From Streptomyces sp. PH10-H1 (GTDB lineage Bacteria > Actinomycetota > Actinomycetes > Streptomycetales > Streptomycetaceae): a stretch of DNA of 64,000 bases. Shown here piece by piece: positions 8,625 through 17,908 of the stretch; positions within the stretch are counted from its first letter, which is position 1; each line of letters opens with the position of its first letter. Under the pieces are notes generated by a model, which worked only from the letters and a program-made list of their open reading frames with translations, searched no databases and was not told where the DNA came from. The position numbers and the translations under genes are program-made. The stretch lies in NCBI RefSeq assembly GCF_030063355.1, contig NZ_JASISZ010000006.1, positions 62,001 to 126,000 of the forward strand, read 5' to 3'.

Positions 8625-9074
8625 TCAGTCGAGGTCGATGTGCTCACTGGATGAGCCGGTGGATGAGCCGGGCGGTGTGTCGGAGGCGCGGCGTCCGGCG
8701 GTGGTGTCCCTGGCGGACGTGGTGTCCCCGGCGGTCCACCGGGTCTCGTGTCCCGCGACGGCCGAGCGGTAGGCGGCGAGCAGCTCCACGCCGGCCGACG
8801 ACAGGTGCTCGAAGACCTCGGGGTTGCGCTCACGAATCGGCTCGACGACCGACTTGACCTGCGAGATCACCGTCTGGGCGGCGAGCGTCACCGCCGGGTT
8901 GCGGAATTCGGCGAGCCTCTCGGAGACGGCCTCGGCGAGGCGTCGCAGCTCCTCGGCGGCGCTGCCGACACCTTGTCCGGCCTGCTCACGCCGCCGGGCG
9001 TGTTCTGCGGCGGTGTCCTCGGCGCTGGCCTTGGCCCACGCGTCGGCTTCGGGCCGGTCGGCGGTCTCGCTCAT
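8625..9074 (-). CDS. DUF5304-type hypothetical protein
   Basis: A 149-residue hydrophilic protein. The middle portion, from EEHARRRE-like helices to VELLAAYRSAV, looks alpha-helical, and the C-terminus is Ser/Thr/Asp-rich and probably disordered. No signal peptide or membrane helix. ATG 9074 is preceded by GGGAGA. It lies between the ArsA-like gene and glkA on the same strand, consistent with a conserved actinobacterial neighbour of glucokinase. Function unknown. Confidence 0.7.
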   Translation of the reverse strand: MSETADRPEADAWAKASAEDTAAEHARRREQAGQGVGSAAEELRRLAEAVSERLAEFRNPAVTLAAQTVISQVKSVVEPIRERNPEVFEHLSSAGVELLAAYRSAVAGHETRWTAGDTTSARDTTAGRRASDTPPGSSTGSSSEHIDLD

Positions 9075-9138
9075 GACGGTCTCCCTCGCGGCGCTCCGGG
9101 GTTGTTCTACCGAAGGTACCCGAACGGACGCACTTCGT

Positions 9139-10383
9139 TCAGCGCGGCCAGAGGTCGGGATCCGGGGCGAACCGGACGTCCAGCGCGCCGTCGCGCAGCG
9201 CTGCGCCGCTGACGGTGCAGCGCCGCAGACCGGAGGGCAGCGGCAGGATCCGGCGGAAACCTTCCGCGTCGATGACGAGTTCATCGCCGCGGCGGACCAG
9301 GCCGAGTCCCTCGCGCGTGGCGCCGGGCAGCGGCAGCCGCCACCGAAAGTGGCCTTCGGCGCCCAGCTGGTCCTGCACGGTCCAGGGGTCGTCGGCGCGC
9401 CGCAGCGGCGCGCCCCGCTCCGCTTCCCTCTCTGGTTCCCCTTCCCCTTCCCCTTCCGCTTCCGGTCCCGGTTCCGCTTGTGGTCCCGGCGGTACGGCGG
9501 CGAGCGCGGTGAGGTCGGCCGCGCCACGCGGTTCCCGTCCCAGGTGCGGCAGTTCATGGACCGCCGTACCGGTTCCGGCCAATTCGGCGCGCAGGGCGGC
9601 GAGTTCCTTGTGCTGGGCGCGGGACAGATCGGCGAGCCAGGGGTCGGGGGAACCGTCGGGCAGCAGCCGGTTGGCGACCACGGCCTCCAGCCGGTGCCCG
9701 AAGAGCGCCAGTCCAGTGCGGGCCGTCCTGATCGCATCGGCCGCGGCCGCCCCGGGCTCCACGACGAGCCGCACGGTGGTGCCGGCGGCCTCCACCACGG
9801 CCTGCGCTGCGGCGAGTTCCCGGTCGGCGCGCTCGGCCGCCTCGTACGCCCACTGGGCCGGCATCGGCACGCCCGCGAGCTGGGCGAGCACCGGGCGCAG
9901 CGCCCGGGCCGCCTGGCGCTGTACGGGGACGAGGCGCGCGAGGTAGCGGCGCAGCTGTTCGGGGAGCGCGAGGGCGGCGAGCGCCGCGGGGGTGGCCGGC
10001 AGGTCGACGACGACGACGTCCCAGCCGGCGGAGCCGTCGGCCGATTCGCGCAGCGCGCGCAGCAGGGCCAGCGAGTCGGCGCCGGGAAGTTCGGTGAGTT
10101 CCTCGGGGTCCAGGGGCTCGGCGCCCAGCAGGTCGAGGAGCGAACCGAGCCGGGACTGCACGTCCCGGGCGTCGGCGCGGAAGGTCGCCTGGGTGTCGAT
10201 CCGGTGCGCCCGCAGGCCGGGCACGGCGGCCGCCGCCCCGTCGAGGACGGTGTCCAGGGACGCGCCGCGGTCCGTGGACAGCAGCAGGGTGCGGGCGCCC
10301 TGCCGGGCCGCGCTCACCGCCGTGGCGGCGGCGGCCGTGGTGCGGCCCGCACCCCCGGGGCCGGTGACCAGGACCGTGCGCAC
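9139..10383 (-). CDS. ArsA/GET3-family ATPase homologue with altered P-loop
   Basis: A 414-residue protein of the ArsA/GET3 fold with a C-terminal beta-rich ArsA HSP20-like domain (about residues 335-414). The deviant Walker A of the family, normally GKGGVGKTT, reads GPGGAGRTT (residues 8-16): both lysines are gone, one replaced by Pro and one by Arg. Switch-like VVVDLPAT and ANRLLPDGS segments remain. A Glu-rich spacer near residue 310 is encoded by a CCTTCC-type simple repeat (9430-9470). GTG start, 5 bases after the upstream SRPBCC gene. ATP hydrolysis is doubtful; target is unknown. Confidence 0.78.
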   Translation of the reverse strand: MRTVLVTGPGGAGRTTAAAATAVSAARQGARTLLLSTDRGASLDTVLDGAAAAVPGLRAHRIDTQATFRADARDVQSRLGSLLDLLGAEPLDPEELTELPGADSLALLRALRESADGSAGWDVVVVDLPATPAALAALALPEQLRRYLARLVPVQRQAARALRPVLAQLAGVPMPAQWAYEAAERADRELAAAQAVVEAAGTTVRLVVEPGAAAADAIRTARTGLALFGHRLEAVVANRLLPDGSPDPWLADLSRAQHKELAALRAELAGTGTAVHELPHLGREPRGAADLTALAAVPPGPQAEPGPEAEGEGEGEPEREAERGAPLRRADDPWTVQDQLGAEGHFRWRLPLPGATREGLGLVRRGDELVIDAEGFRRILPLPSGLRRCTVSGAALRDGALDVRFAPDPDLWPR

Positions 10384-10388
10384 GGCCC

Positions 10389-10844
10389 TCAGCTCTTGTC
10401 GGGCGGGCCGGATTCGACGCGCTTCTTCAGGCCGGCGAGAGCGCGGTCGATGATGACCTTCTCGGCCTTGCGCTTGATCATGCCGAGCATCGGGATCTTG
10501 ACGTCGACGGTCAGCTGGTACGTGACCTCGGTGCGCGTGCCGCCGGCCAGCGGGGCGAGCGAGTAGGAGCCGTCGAGGGTGCGCAGCATCTGGGACTTGA
10601 CCAGCGACCAGTGGACCTCGTTGTCGCCGACCCAGCGGTAGGCGAGGGTGTGGTCGTCCTTGATGGCGCCGGCGTCCAGGAGCAGCCGGACCTGTTCGGC
10701 CCGGCCCTGGCCGTCGGTGGAGAGGATCTCCGCCTCCTTCACCTCACCGGTCCACTCCGGATACCGGTGGAAATCGGCGATGACGCCCATGACGTCGGCC
10801 GGGGCCGCCTCGATCGTGATGCTCGAGCTGGTGTGTTCCGCCAT
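10389..10844 (-). CDS. SRPBCC (START-fold) protein
   Basis: A 151-residue protein of the polyketide cyclase/dehydrase and lipid-binding START superfamily. The N-terminal TSSSITIEAAPADVMGVI segment is the usual first strand and helix, and a long C-terminal helix (KAEKVIIDRALAGLKKRV) closes the fold. Such proteins bind hydrophobic ligands; none can be named. It is followed after 5 bases by the ArsA-like gene, so the two are probably one transcript, and functional linkage is plausible but unproven. Confidence 0.82.
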   Translation of the reverse strand: MAEHTSSSITIEAAPADVMGVIADFHRYPEWTGEVKEAEILSTDGQGRAEQVRLLLDAGAIKDDHTLAYRWVGDNEVHWSLVKSQMLRTLDGSYSLAPLAGGTRTEVTYQLTVDVKIPMLGMIKRKAEKVIIDRALAGLKKRVESGPPDKS

Positions 10845-10934
10845 CGCCGTGGCCCCTCCGGGACTTCGCGCCGTATGTCTGTGTCTGCTGGTGCAGGCTA
10901 CCGCCTACCGGTCGGACAGCCGTCACCACGGCAC

Positions 10935-11696
10935 TCACCACTCGAGCGCCCATGGCCTGCGGGTGGCGTTGAAGTGGCCGACATTGACGCACTCGGTCCT
11001 GCCGATCCGCATCCGCGCGGCCAGCGGCTGGTGGACGTGGCCGAAGAGCGCGTACTTGGGACGGGTGGCGTGGATCGCCCCGAGCAGCGCCTCGCTGCCG
11101 CGTTCGAAGCGGCGGGCGACGGTGTCGTAGCAGAGCTCGGGCACGGCGGGCGGGATGTGCGAGCAGAGCACGTCGACCGGTCCGAGCGCGGCGACCTTCT
11201 CGGCGTACGCGGCCTCGTCGATCTCGTACGGGGTCCGCATGGCGGTGCGCAGGCCGCCGCCGACGAAGCCGAAGACCAGGCCGCCGATCTCGGCGGTCCC
11301 GCCGTCGAGGACGGTGGTGCCTTCGGCGGCGTATTCGGGCCACAGCTCAGGAATGTCGACATTGCCGTAGGTGGCGTACGTCGGCACCGGAAACGCGGCG
11401 AAGAGTTCGGCGTACTGCTTGCGGACGGCGGTCTCGATGGCGGTGCGCCGGTCGATGCCCGTCCACAGCTCACGGTCGAGGGCGCGGGCCTCCTCGAAAC
11501 GCTTGGCGGTACGCAGCGCGACCATCCGCGACGCGTTCGCCGCGCCGAAGAGATCGGGGAAGATCCCCCGCGAGTGATCGGCGTAGTCGAGGAAGAGCAC
11601 GAGGTCGCCCAGGCAGATCAGCGCGTCCGCGCCGTCTCCGGCCCTGGCCAGAGCCTCCGCCGCGCCATGGACATCACTCACCACATGGACCCGCAT
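10935..11696 (-). CDS. Metallophosphoesterase (calcineurin-like)
   Basis: A 253-residue calcineurin-like phosphoesterase. Metal-ligand motifs appear in order: VSDVHG, CLGDLV, YGNVD (GNHD-type with Val), SHIPP and FGHVHQP. Substrate not evident; relatives act on phosphodiesters or protein phosphates. The ATG start at 11696 was chosen from a much longer open antisense frame because the fold begins exactly there. It is divergent from the acyl-CoA ligase, with a 201-base intergenic region in which no clear site was seen. Confidence 0.85.
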   Translation of the reverse strand: MRVHVVSDVHGAAEALARAGDGADALICLGDLVLFLDYADHSRGIFPDLFGAANASRMVALRTAKRFEEARALDRELWTGIDRRTAIETAVRKQYAELFAAFPVPTYATYGNVDIPELWPEYAAEGTTVLDGGTAEIGGLVFGFVGGGLRTAMRTPYEIDEAAYAEKVAALGPVDVLCSHIPPAVPELCYDTVARRFERGSEALLGAIHATRPKYALFGHVHQPLAARMRIGRTECVNVGHFNATRRPWALEW

Positions 11697-11897
11697 GGCC
11701 GTCACCCTATCGCCGGTTACCTGCGGGTTACCGGTGGTCTGGACTACTGTTCCCGGAGCGTTCAGCCGCACCCTGGGCATGTGATGCATAAAACATCTGT
11801 ACTGCACCCCTATCGCGAAAGCTTTACCGGTGGGTAACGTCCAGGCCGTCCAACTATCCCTCCGGGTGCGCCGTCGCGCCGATGAGGAGCACCAGCC

Positions 11898-13694
11898 TTG
11901 CGTGAGTTCAGCCTTCCGGCCCTTTACGAGGTCCCCGCGGACGGCAACCTGACGGATCTGATCCGCCGCAACGCCGCTCAGCACCCAGCTGTTCCGGTGA
12001 TCGCCCGCAAGAACGCGGGCGGCGAATGGCAGGACGTCACCGCCACAGAGTTCCTCGCCGAGGTCCGCGCCACCGCCAAGGGGCTCATCGCCTCCGGTGT
12101 GCAGCCCGGCGACCGGGTAGCTCTGATGTCCCCCACCCGGTACGAATGGACACTTTTCGACTTCGCGATCTGGAGTGCGGGCGCGGTCGCCGTGCCCGTG
12201 TACGAGACATCCTCGGCCGAGCAGGTCGAGTGGATCCTCGGCGACTCGGGCGCCGTGGCCTGCATCGTCGAGTCCGGTACCCATGAGGCGTCCGTCGCCT
12301 CGGTGCACGACCGGCTGCCCCAGCTGAAACATGTGTGGCGGATCGACTCCGGCGCCGTGGAGCAACTGGTGGCCACCGGCACCGACATCTCCGACACGGT
12401 GGTGGACGAGCGCGGCGCGACCGCCGTCGCGGACTCCCCCGCCACGATCGTGTACACCTCCGGCACCACCGGCCGCCCCAAGGGCTGTGTGCTGAGCCAC
12501 CGGGCCTTCTTCGCCGAGTGCGGCAATGTGGTGGAGCGGCTGGCGCCGCTGTTCAGGACCGGCGAGTCGTCGGTCCTGCTCTTCCTGCCGCTCGCCCACG
12601 TCTTCGGCCGGCTGGTCGAGGTGGCGAGTGTGATGGCCCCGATCAAGCTCGGGCACGTCAGCGACATCAAGCACCTCACCGACGAGCTGGCCGCCTTCCG
12701 CCCGACGATGATCCTGGGAGTGCCCCGGGTCTTCGAGAAGGTGTACAACTCGGCGCGGGCCAAGGCGCAGGCCGACGGCAAGGGCAAGATCTTCGACAAG
12801 GCCGCGGACACCGCGATCGCCTACAGCCGCGCGCTGGACTCCGCCGCCGGCCCGTCGGTCGGCCTGAAGTTCAAGCACAAGGTCTTCGACCGGCTGGTGT
12901 ACAGCAAGCTGCGTGCCGTGCTCGGCGGCCGCGCCACCCACGCCATCTCGGGCGGCGCGCCGCTGGGCGAGCGGCTCGGGCACTTCTACCGGGGCATCGG
13001 CTTCACCGTCCTGGAGGGCTACGGGCTCACCGAGTCCTGTGCGGCCACCGCGTTCAACCCCTGGGACCGTACGAAGATCGGCACGGTCGGCCAGCCGCTG
13101 CCCGGCTCGACGGTGCGGATCGCCGACGACGGCGAGGTGCTGCTGCACGGCGAGCACCTGTTCACCGGCTACTGGAACAACGAGGCGGCCACCGCCGACG
13201 CGGTCTCCGACGGCTGGTTCCACACCGGTGACCTGGGCACCGTCGACGAGGACGGCTATCTGTCCATCACCGGCCGCAAGAAGGAGATCATCGTCACCGC
13301 CGGCGGCAAGAACGTCGCCCCCGCGGTGATCGAGGACCGGATCCGGGCCGACGCGCTGATCGCCGAGTGCATGGTGGTCGGCGACGGAAAGCCGTTCATC
13401 GCCGCCCTCGTCACCCTGGACGAGGAGTTCCTGCCCCGCTGGGCAGAGCAGCACGGCAAGGCCGGCCGCACCGTGGCCGAGCTGGCGGCGGACCCGGAGC
13501 TGCTGGCCGCCGTGCAGCACGCGGTGGACGAGGGCAACGCGGCGGTCTCCAAGGCCGAGTCGGTGCGCAAGTTCCGGATCCTGCCGACCCAGTTCACCGA
13601 GGTCACCGGCCATGTGACACCGTCGCTGAAGCTGAAGCGGAACGTTGTCATGAAGGACTTCGCGGCCGAGATCGAAGAGCTCTACCAGCACTGA
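11898..13694 (+). CDS. fadD: Long-chain fatty-acid-CoA ligase (AMP-forming)
   Basis: A 598-residue ANL-superfamily acyl-CoA synthetase that activates fatty acids through an acyl-adenylate. The AMP-binding P-loop is YTSGTTGRPKG near residue 190, followed by GYGLTESCAA, the GWFHTGD motif, and GRKKEIIVTAGGKNV with the linker hinge; the C-terminal catalytic Lys lies in the LKLKRN segment. Start is TTG 11898 after a GATGAGGAG site; GTG 11902 is out of frame. Monocistronic, ending at a strong hairpin shared with the convergent glycosyltransferase. Confidence 0.93.
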   Translation: MREFSLPALYEVPADGNLTDLIRRNAAQHPAVPVIARKNAGGEWQDVTATEFLAEVRATAKGLIASGVQPGDRVALMSPTRYEWTLFDFAIWSAGAVAVPVYETSSAEQVEWILGDSGAVACIVESGTHEASVASVHDRLPQLKHVWRIDSGAVEQLVATGTDISDTVVDERGATAVADSPATIVYTSGTTGRPKGCVLSHRAFFAECGNVVERLAPLFRTGESSVLLFLPLAHVFGRLVEVASVMAPIKLGHVSDIKHLTDELAAFRPTMILGVPRVFEKVYNSARAKAQADGKGKIFDKAADTAIAYSRALDSAAGPSVGLKFKHKVFDRLVYSKLRAVLGGRATHAISGGAPLGERLGHFYRGIGFTVLEGYGLTESCAATAFNPWDRTKIGTVGQPLPGSTVRIADDGEVLLHGEHLFTGYWNNEAATADAVSDGWFHTGDLGTVDEDGYLSITGRKKEIIVTAGGKNVAPAVIEDRIRADALIAECMVVGDGKPFIAALVTLDEEFLPRWAEQHGKAGRTVAELAADPELLAAVQHAVDEGNAAVSKAESVRKFRILPTQFTEVTGHVTPSLKLKRNVVMKDFAAEIEELYQH

Positions 13695-13714
13695 GCGCGC
13701 GGGTTCGCCTCAAA

Positions 13715-13743
13715 TTCCCCCAGCTACCGCTGGGAGGTGCCCC
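13715..13743. repeat. Streptomycete CCCCCAGC...GCTGGGAGGTGCCCCC hairpin element
   Basis: A short hairpin (CCCAGC, loop TACC, GCTGGG at 13718-13733) followed by GAGGTGCCCCC. From memory this type of element recurs in streptomycete intergenic DNA. A degenerate relative is at 19899-19930. Confidence 0.6.
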
Positions 13744-13745
13744 CT

Positions 13746-13773
13746 GGCGGGGCTTGAGAACTCAAGCCCCGCC
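13746..13773. terminator. Bidirectional hairpin terminator
   Basis: A perfect 13-bp inverted repeat (GGCGGGGCTTGAG / CTCAAGCCCCGCC, arms 13746-13758 and 13761-13773) sits between convergent fadD and the glycosyltransferase. There is no T-run, as usual for GC-rich actinomycete terminators. Confidence 0.75.
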
Positions 13774-13778
13774 GGCGT

Positions 13779-14918
13779 TTACAGCAGGGACTTCAGACGT
13801 TCCGCCAGAATGTCCCAGCGCCACGCCTCTTCGACCCATCCGCGGCCGCGCTCGCCCATCCGCTGCCGTAGCTCCGGGTCGCCCAAAAGCGTGACGATCC
13901 GGTCCGCCGCCTGGCCGGGTGAACCCCCGCGCACGACCCATCCGGTCTCGCCGTCCAGCACCGCGTCCGGGGCGCCGCCCGAATCGCCCGCCACCACCGG
14001 CAGCCCGGTCGCCGACGCCTCCAGATAGACGATCCCGAGCCCCTCGACGTCCAGCCCGCCGCGGCGCGTCCGGCACGGCATCGCGAAGACATCACCTGCG
14101 CCGTAGTGGGCGGGCAGTTCCTCCCACGGCACCGAACCGGTGAACATCACCGATTCGGCGACCCCGGTGCGCGCCGCGAGGTCGGCCAGGTCCTTGGCGT
14201 AGGGACCGCCGCCGACCACCAGCAGCACCGCGTCCGGTACGGCGGCCAGGATCCGCGGCATGGCCAGGATCAGCGTGTCCTGCCCCTTGCGCGGTACCAG
14301 CCGCGAGACGCAGACGACCACCGGCCGGCCGGTGAGCCCGAGCCGGTTCCGTACCGCGGCGCCGCCCGAGCCCGGGTGGAAGGTCTTCTCGTCCACGCCG
14401 GGCGGCAGTTGCACCATCCGCGCCGCCGCAGCGGGCGTGAGCGCCTTCGCGATCCGGGACCGCGTGTACTCCCCCAGATAGGTGATCGTGTCCGTGCCCT
14501 CGCCGATCCGGCGCAGCAGCTGCCGGCTCGCGGGCAGCTGCGCCCACCCCGCCTCGTGGCCGTGGGTGGTGCCGACCAGCTTCCGCGCGCCCGCTCTGCG
14601 CAGCGCCGGGGCCATCAGCCCCAGCGGCGCGGCCGCTCCGAACCACACCGACGTACAGCCGTGTTCACGCAGCAGCCCGGCCGCGCGCCGCGTCACCGCG
14701 GGGGTGGGCAGCAGCATCGTCGTACGGTCGCGGATCACCGGGAACGGCTGCTCGGCGTCGAAGCGCGCGACCTCACCGCCGTCGGAGCCGCCCTTCCACG
14801 TCGAGGCGTAGACGACCACCTGTCCGGGATCCAGCCGCAGCGCCATGCTGTGCACGAACGCCTGGATGCCGCCGGGCCTGGGCGGGAAGTCATTGGTGAC
14901 GATCAAGGTCTTGTCCAT
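13779..14918 (-). CDS. GT4 glycosyltransferase, GDP-mannose-dependent mannosyltransferase (PimB-like)
   Basis: A 379-residue GT-B glycosyltransferase of family 4. The N-terminus has the acceptor-domain signature TNDFPPRPGGIQ; the donor domain shows VSRLVPRKGQDT and the E-x7-E equivalents GLGIVYLEASATGLPVV. This is the arrangement of PimB-type enzymes that mannosylate phosphatidylinositol mannosides at the inner face of the membrane; other alpha-mannosyl acceptors are possible. ATG 14918. It lies downstream of a polytopic membrane protein gene on the same strand, 63 bases away. Confidence 0.85.
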   Translation of the reverse strand: MDKTLIVTNDFPPRPGGIQAFVHSMALRLDPGQVVVYASTWKGGSDGGEVARFDAEQPFPVIRDRTTMLLPTPAVTRRAAGLLREHGCTSVWFGAAAPLGLMAPALRRAGARKLVGTTHGHEAGWAQLPASRQLLRRIGEGTDTITYLGEYTRSRIAKALTPAAAARMVQLPPGVDEKTFHPGSGGAAVRNRLGLTGRPVVVCVSRLVPRKGQDTLILAMPRILAAVPDAVLLVVGGGPYAKDLADLAARTGVAESVMFTGSVPWEELPAHYGAGDVFAMPCRTRRGGLDVEGLGIVYLEASATGLPVVAGDSGGAPDAVLDGETGWVVRGGSPGQAADRIVTLLGDPELRQRMGERGRGWVEEAWRWDILAERLKSLL

Positions 14919-14981
14919 CGCCGCCGAGAGTAGCCGACGGCGGCGGGACGGGCCCAGGACCCCCGGGCCCGCCGGCTCCGG

Positions 14982-16562
14982 TCAGGGACGGACCTCCGGC
15001 TCCTTGACCGGCACGCTGTCCTTGCCCGGCACATGCGCGCCGGGCACCGGGAGGGCGGGCTCCGCCCGGTGCAGCAGAATGACGCCGTCCTTGGACCACA
15101 CCGCCGTGTAGCCGTTGCCGAGCAGCAGCCGGACACGGTCGCGCTGCTCGTCCACCGTCGCGAAGGGGAAGGTCTTCGACACCGTCTGGATCAGGACGTA
15201 CTCGGCGTCGCGCGGCGTCGAGTCCGCGATGACGACCTTGGTGCGGTTGGTCAGCCGGGGCACGGCGTTGTTGTCCGCCTCGGCGGTGGCGCCGGTCGGT
15301 ACGAGGTGCACGGCATCGGCGAGCGCCTGCTCGGAGGGGTTGGGCGTCCAGGCGGCCGGAAGCACCAGAGCGCCCAGGCCGAAGGGGACCGACAGCAGCA
15401 GGGAACAGGCCGCGGCCCCCAGCGTCCACCGCGCGACCGGCCACTCGACGCGGCGCCGGTGCAGCCGGGCCGCGGTCTCCAGCGCGGCCACCAGCAGGAC
15501 CGGCCACACGAAGGCGTCGTAGTGGTGGGTGGTCGCCCAATGGCTGGGGTTGTCGGAGAACAGCCGCTCGGCCAGCAGCGGGACCCCGCACCACAAGGTG
15601 GCGGACCCGAGCGGCAGCAGGAGCAGCGACCCCAGCAGCCACAGCAGGAGCGCGACCTTCTCCGAGTGGTCGACGCCCACCGCGAACACGGTGACCGGAT
15701 CGGTGACGAACCGCATCGCGACGGCACCCATGTCCGGGCCGAGGGCGCCGTAGTTCCAGTAGTAGCCGGACACTCCGCCCATCGCCGGTATCAGCACCCG
15801 GATCGCGAGCAGCGACGCCACCGGCCCCAGGACGAGCAGGACCAGGCCGCAGCGGACCGCGGACCGGTCCCCCGAGCGCCTGCCGGGGCCGCCGAGTACC
15901 GCCCCGTACGCCGCCGCGAGCAGCCCCAGGTCCTCCTTGACGCAGCACAGCAGGGCGGCGCAGACCAGCACCGCACCGTAGCGGCGGGCCAGGCCGCGCT
16001 CCAGCATCAGCAGGGTGAGCGGGACGGCGAACGCGACCTCGTGGAAGCCGACACCCGACGCACGCAGCAGCGGCCAGCCAAGACCGTAGACCAGGCAGCT
16101 CAGATCGGCGGCCCGGCGGGCGGTGACCGGGGGCGCCGCCGCGAAGCAGTGCCGCGCGATCCGCCGGACGACCGGCACGCCCGCGGCGAAAAGCGCCGCT
16201 TGGGCGCCGATCAGCATGCGCGGGTCGTCCCACACCCAGTACAGCGGGGCGAGGAGGGCGAGAATCGGCGAGAAGTGATCGCCCAGGAGGGAGAATCCGG
16301 GCGGGAACTCATGGTGGTAGTTCTTGATGGCCGAGCGCGGCAGATGGAAATGGGAGTATTCGCGGACCGCCTGGTCGAAGATCCCCAGGTCGAATCCGCC
16401 GATGCGGACGGTCGCCCACTGCTGCAGCCCCACGGCCAGTACGGCGGCGAAGCAGAGCACGGTGAGGGCGACCGTACGTATTCGGTCCTGCTGCCGCGCG
16501 ATGGGCGCGGACACCGCGCTCTCCGGCACGGACTGAGATTGGACGACCTGAACCGGAACCAC
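14982..16562 (-). CDS. DUF2079 polytopic membrane protein
   Basis: A 526-residue protein with about ten predicted membrane helices, beginning near residue 32. The early loop FDLGIFDQAV followed by HFSPILALLAP is the diagnostic DUF2079 stretch, a family distantly related to GT-C glycosyltransferases; Asp residues there could bind a polyprenyl-phosphate sugar. Its C-terminal portion (from about residue 410) is extracytoplasmic and soluble. GTG start. It probably works in envelope glycosylation with the neighbouring GT4 and GT87 genes, which is inference from context. Confidence 0.8.
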   Translation of the reverse strand: MVPVQVVQSQSVPESAVSAPIARQQDRIRTVALTVLCFAAVLAVGLQQWATVRIGGFDLGIFDQAVREYSHFHLPRSAIKNYHHEFPPGFSLLGDHFSPILALLAPLYWVWDDPRMLIGAQAALFAAGVPVVRRIARHCFAAAPPVTARRAADLSCLVYGLGWPLLRASGVGFHEVAFAVPLTLLMLERGLARRYGAVLVCAALLCCVKEDLGLLAAAYGAVLGGPGRRSGDRSAVRCGLVLLVLGPVASLLAIRVLIPAMGGVSGYYWNYGALGPDMGAVAMRFVTDPVTVFAVGVDHSEKVALLLWLLGSLLLLPLGSATLWCGVPLLAERLFSDNPSHWATTHHYDAFVWPVLLVAALETAARLHRRRVEWPVARWTLGAAACSLLLSVPFGLGALVLPAAWTPNPSEQALADAVHLVPTGATAEADNNAVPRLTNRTKVVIADSTPRDAEYVLIQTVSKTFPFATVDEQRDRVRLLLGNGYTAVWSKDGVILLHRAEPALPVPGAHVPGKDSVPVKEPEVRP

Positions 16563-16660
16563 CGTTCGACGCCTCCCCCTCGTGAACGAGCCTTCACCCT
16601 ACTGGGCGCCGCCGTCGCGTCGCGGGCCCCCTCCCAGCCCTCCGGCAGCATGATGCACCG

Positions 16661-17908
16661 GTGAGCACCGCACGCGTCAGCAGGTCCAGGAATCGGGCAG
16701 TCCTCGCCTGGGCGGCCACGCGCTGCGCACTGCTGCTGTGCGTCTTCCACGTCGTCACCCTGCCGGGCCCCGATGTCACCGTGGATGTGTCCGTGATCTA
16801 CCAGGGCTGGTACGAGGTCCTGAGCACGGGCACCTTTCCGCTGGACGATGTGACCTGGCAGTACCCGCCGGCCGCCGCTCTCGTCGTGCTCTCCCCCGCC
16901 CTGCTGCCGTTCCTGGGCTACGCGGCGGCCTTCTTCTGGCTGGTGTGCGCCGCCGACGCCGCCGTGTTCGCGGCCCTGCTGCGGGCGGGCCGGGGCGCGG
17001 GGCGGCGGCTCACCGGGGCCTGGGTCTGGGTCGCCGGGGTGGCGCTGCTCGGGCCGACCGCGTACGCGCGCTACGACCTGGTGGTCACAGCCGTGGCGGT
17101 GGCCTCGATGCTGGCGCTGGCCCGCCGCCCCCGGGCGGCGGGGGCGCTCGCCGGTCTCGGCGCGATGCTCAAGGTGTGGCCGCTGCTGCTGCTGATCGGC
17201 GCCCCGCCCGGCCGGGCCACCCGGCGGGCGGCGGCCGCCGCCGGGTCCGCCGCCGCCTTCGCGGCGCTGCTGTTCGTCGCGACGATGCCGGGCGCGTTCG
17301 CCTTCCTGATCTTCCAGCGGCGACGCGGCACCGAGGTCGAGTCGCTCGGCGCGCTCCCCTTCCATCTGGCCCGGCACTTCGGCTGGCGGGGCCAGGTGCT
17401 GCTCAACTTCGGCTCGGTGGAATTCCTCGGCCCGTTCGTCGGCCTGGCCGGCGCCCTGGCGCTGGCGCTGACCGCCGCCGCGTTCTGCTGGCTGCTGCTG
17501 TGGCGGCTGCGGGCCCGGCACTTCACGGCCGCGACACCGTACGACGCGGCTTTCGCGGCGGTGCTGGTGTTCACCGTCACCAGCCGGGTCATCAGCCCGC
17601 AGTACCTGGTCTGGCTGGTCGGCACGGCCGCGCTGTGCATGACGCTGCGGGCCAGCGTGCAGCGGGTACCGGCCGCGCTGGTGCTCATCGCGACCGGCCT
17701 CACCCTGCTGGAGTTCCCGCTCCTCTTCTCCCATGTGGTCGCGAGCGACTGGCTCGGGGTCGGCCTTCTCGTCCTGCGCGACGGAATGCTGGCCGTCGCC
17801 TCCGTGACCGCCTGCCGCCGGCTGTGGACGTCCTCCGTACGCGGCCCCGAAGGGCTGCCCCGTCAGCGCGCCGCCGGCACCCGCGCCCCCGCGCTCACCT
17901 CCCGCTGA
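16661..17908 (+). CDS. GT87-type (DUF2029) polyprenol-linked mannosyltransferase-like membrane protein
   Basis: A 415-residue protein with around ten hydrophobic helices. The early loop contains VDVSVIYQGWYE and WQYPPAAAL, the luminal acidic/Tyr-Pro-Pro region characteristic of GT87 alpha-mannosyltransferases such as those extending lipomannan. The GTG start lies 98 bases from the divergent DUF2079 gene. Its 3' end overlaps the convergent MATE gene by 46 bases. Donor is probably polyprenyl-phosphomannose; acceptor not known. Confidence 0.78.
   Translation: MSTARVSRSRNRAVLAWAATRCALLLCVFHVVTLPGPDVTVDVSVIYQGWYEVLSTGTFPLDDVTWQYPPAAALVVLSPALLPFLGYAAAFFWLVCAADAAVFAALLRAGRGAGRRLTGAWVWVAGVALLGPTAYARYDLVVTAVAVASMLALARRPRAAGALAGLGAMLKVWPLLLLIGAPPGRATRRAAAAAGSAAAFAALLFVATMPGAFAFLIFQRRRGTEVESLGALPFHLARHFGWRGQVLLNFGSVEFLGPFVGLAGALALALTAAAFCWLLLWRLRARHFTAATPYDAAFAAVLVFTVTSRVISPQYLVWLVGTAALCMTLRASVQRVPAALVLIATGLTLLEFPLLFSHVVASDWLGVGLLVLRDGMLAVASVTACRRLWTSSVRGPEGLPRQRAAGTRAPALTSR

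Noticed and set aside
10935..13691. A 918-codon minus-strand open frame across fadD
   Set aside because: It is the antisense of a GC-rich real gene; only its last 253 codons (metallophosphoesterase) show a protein fold.
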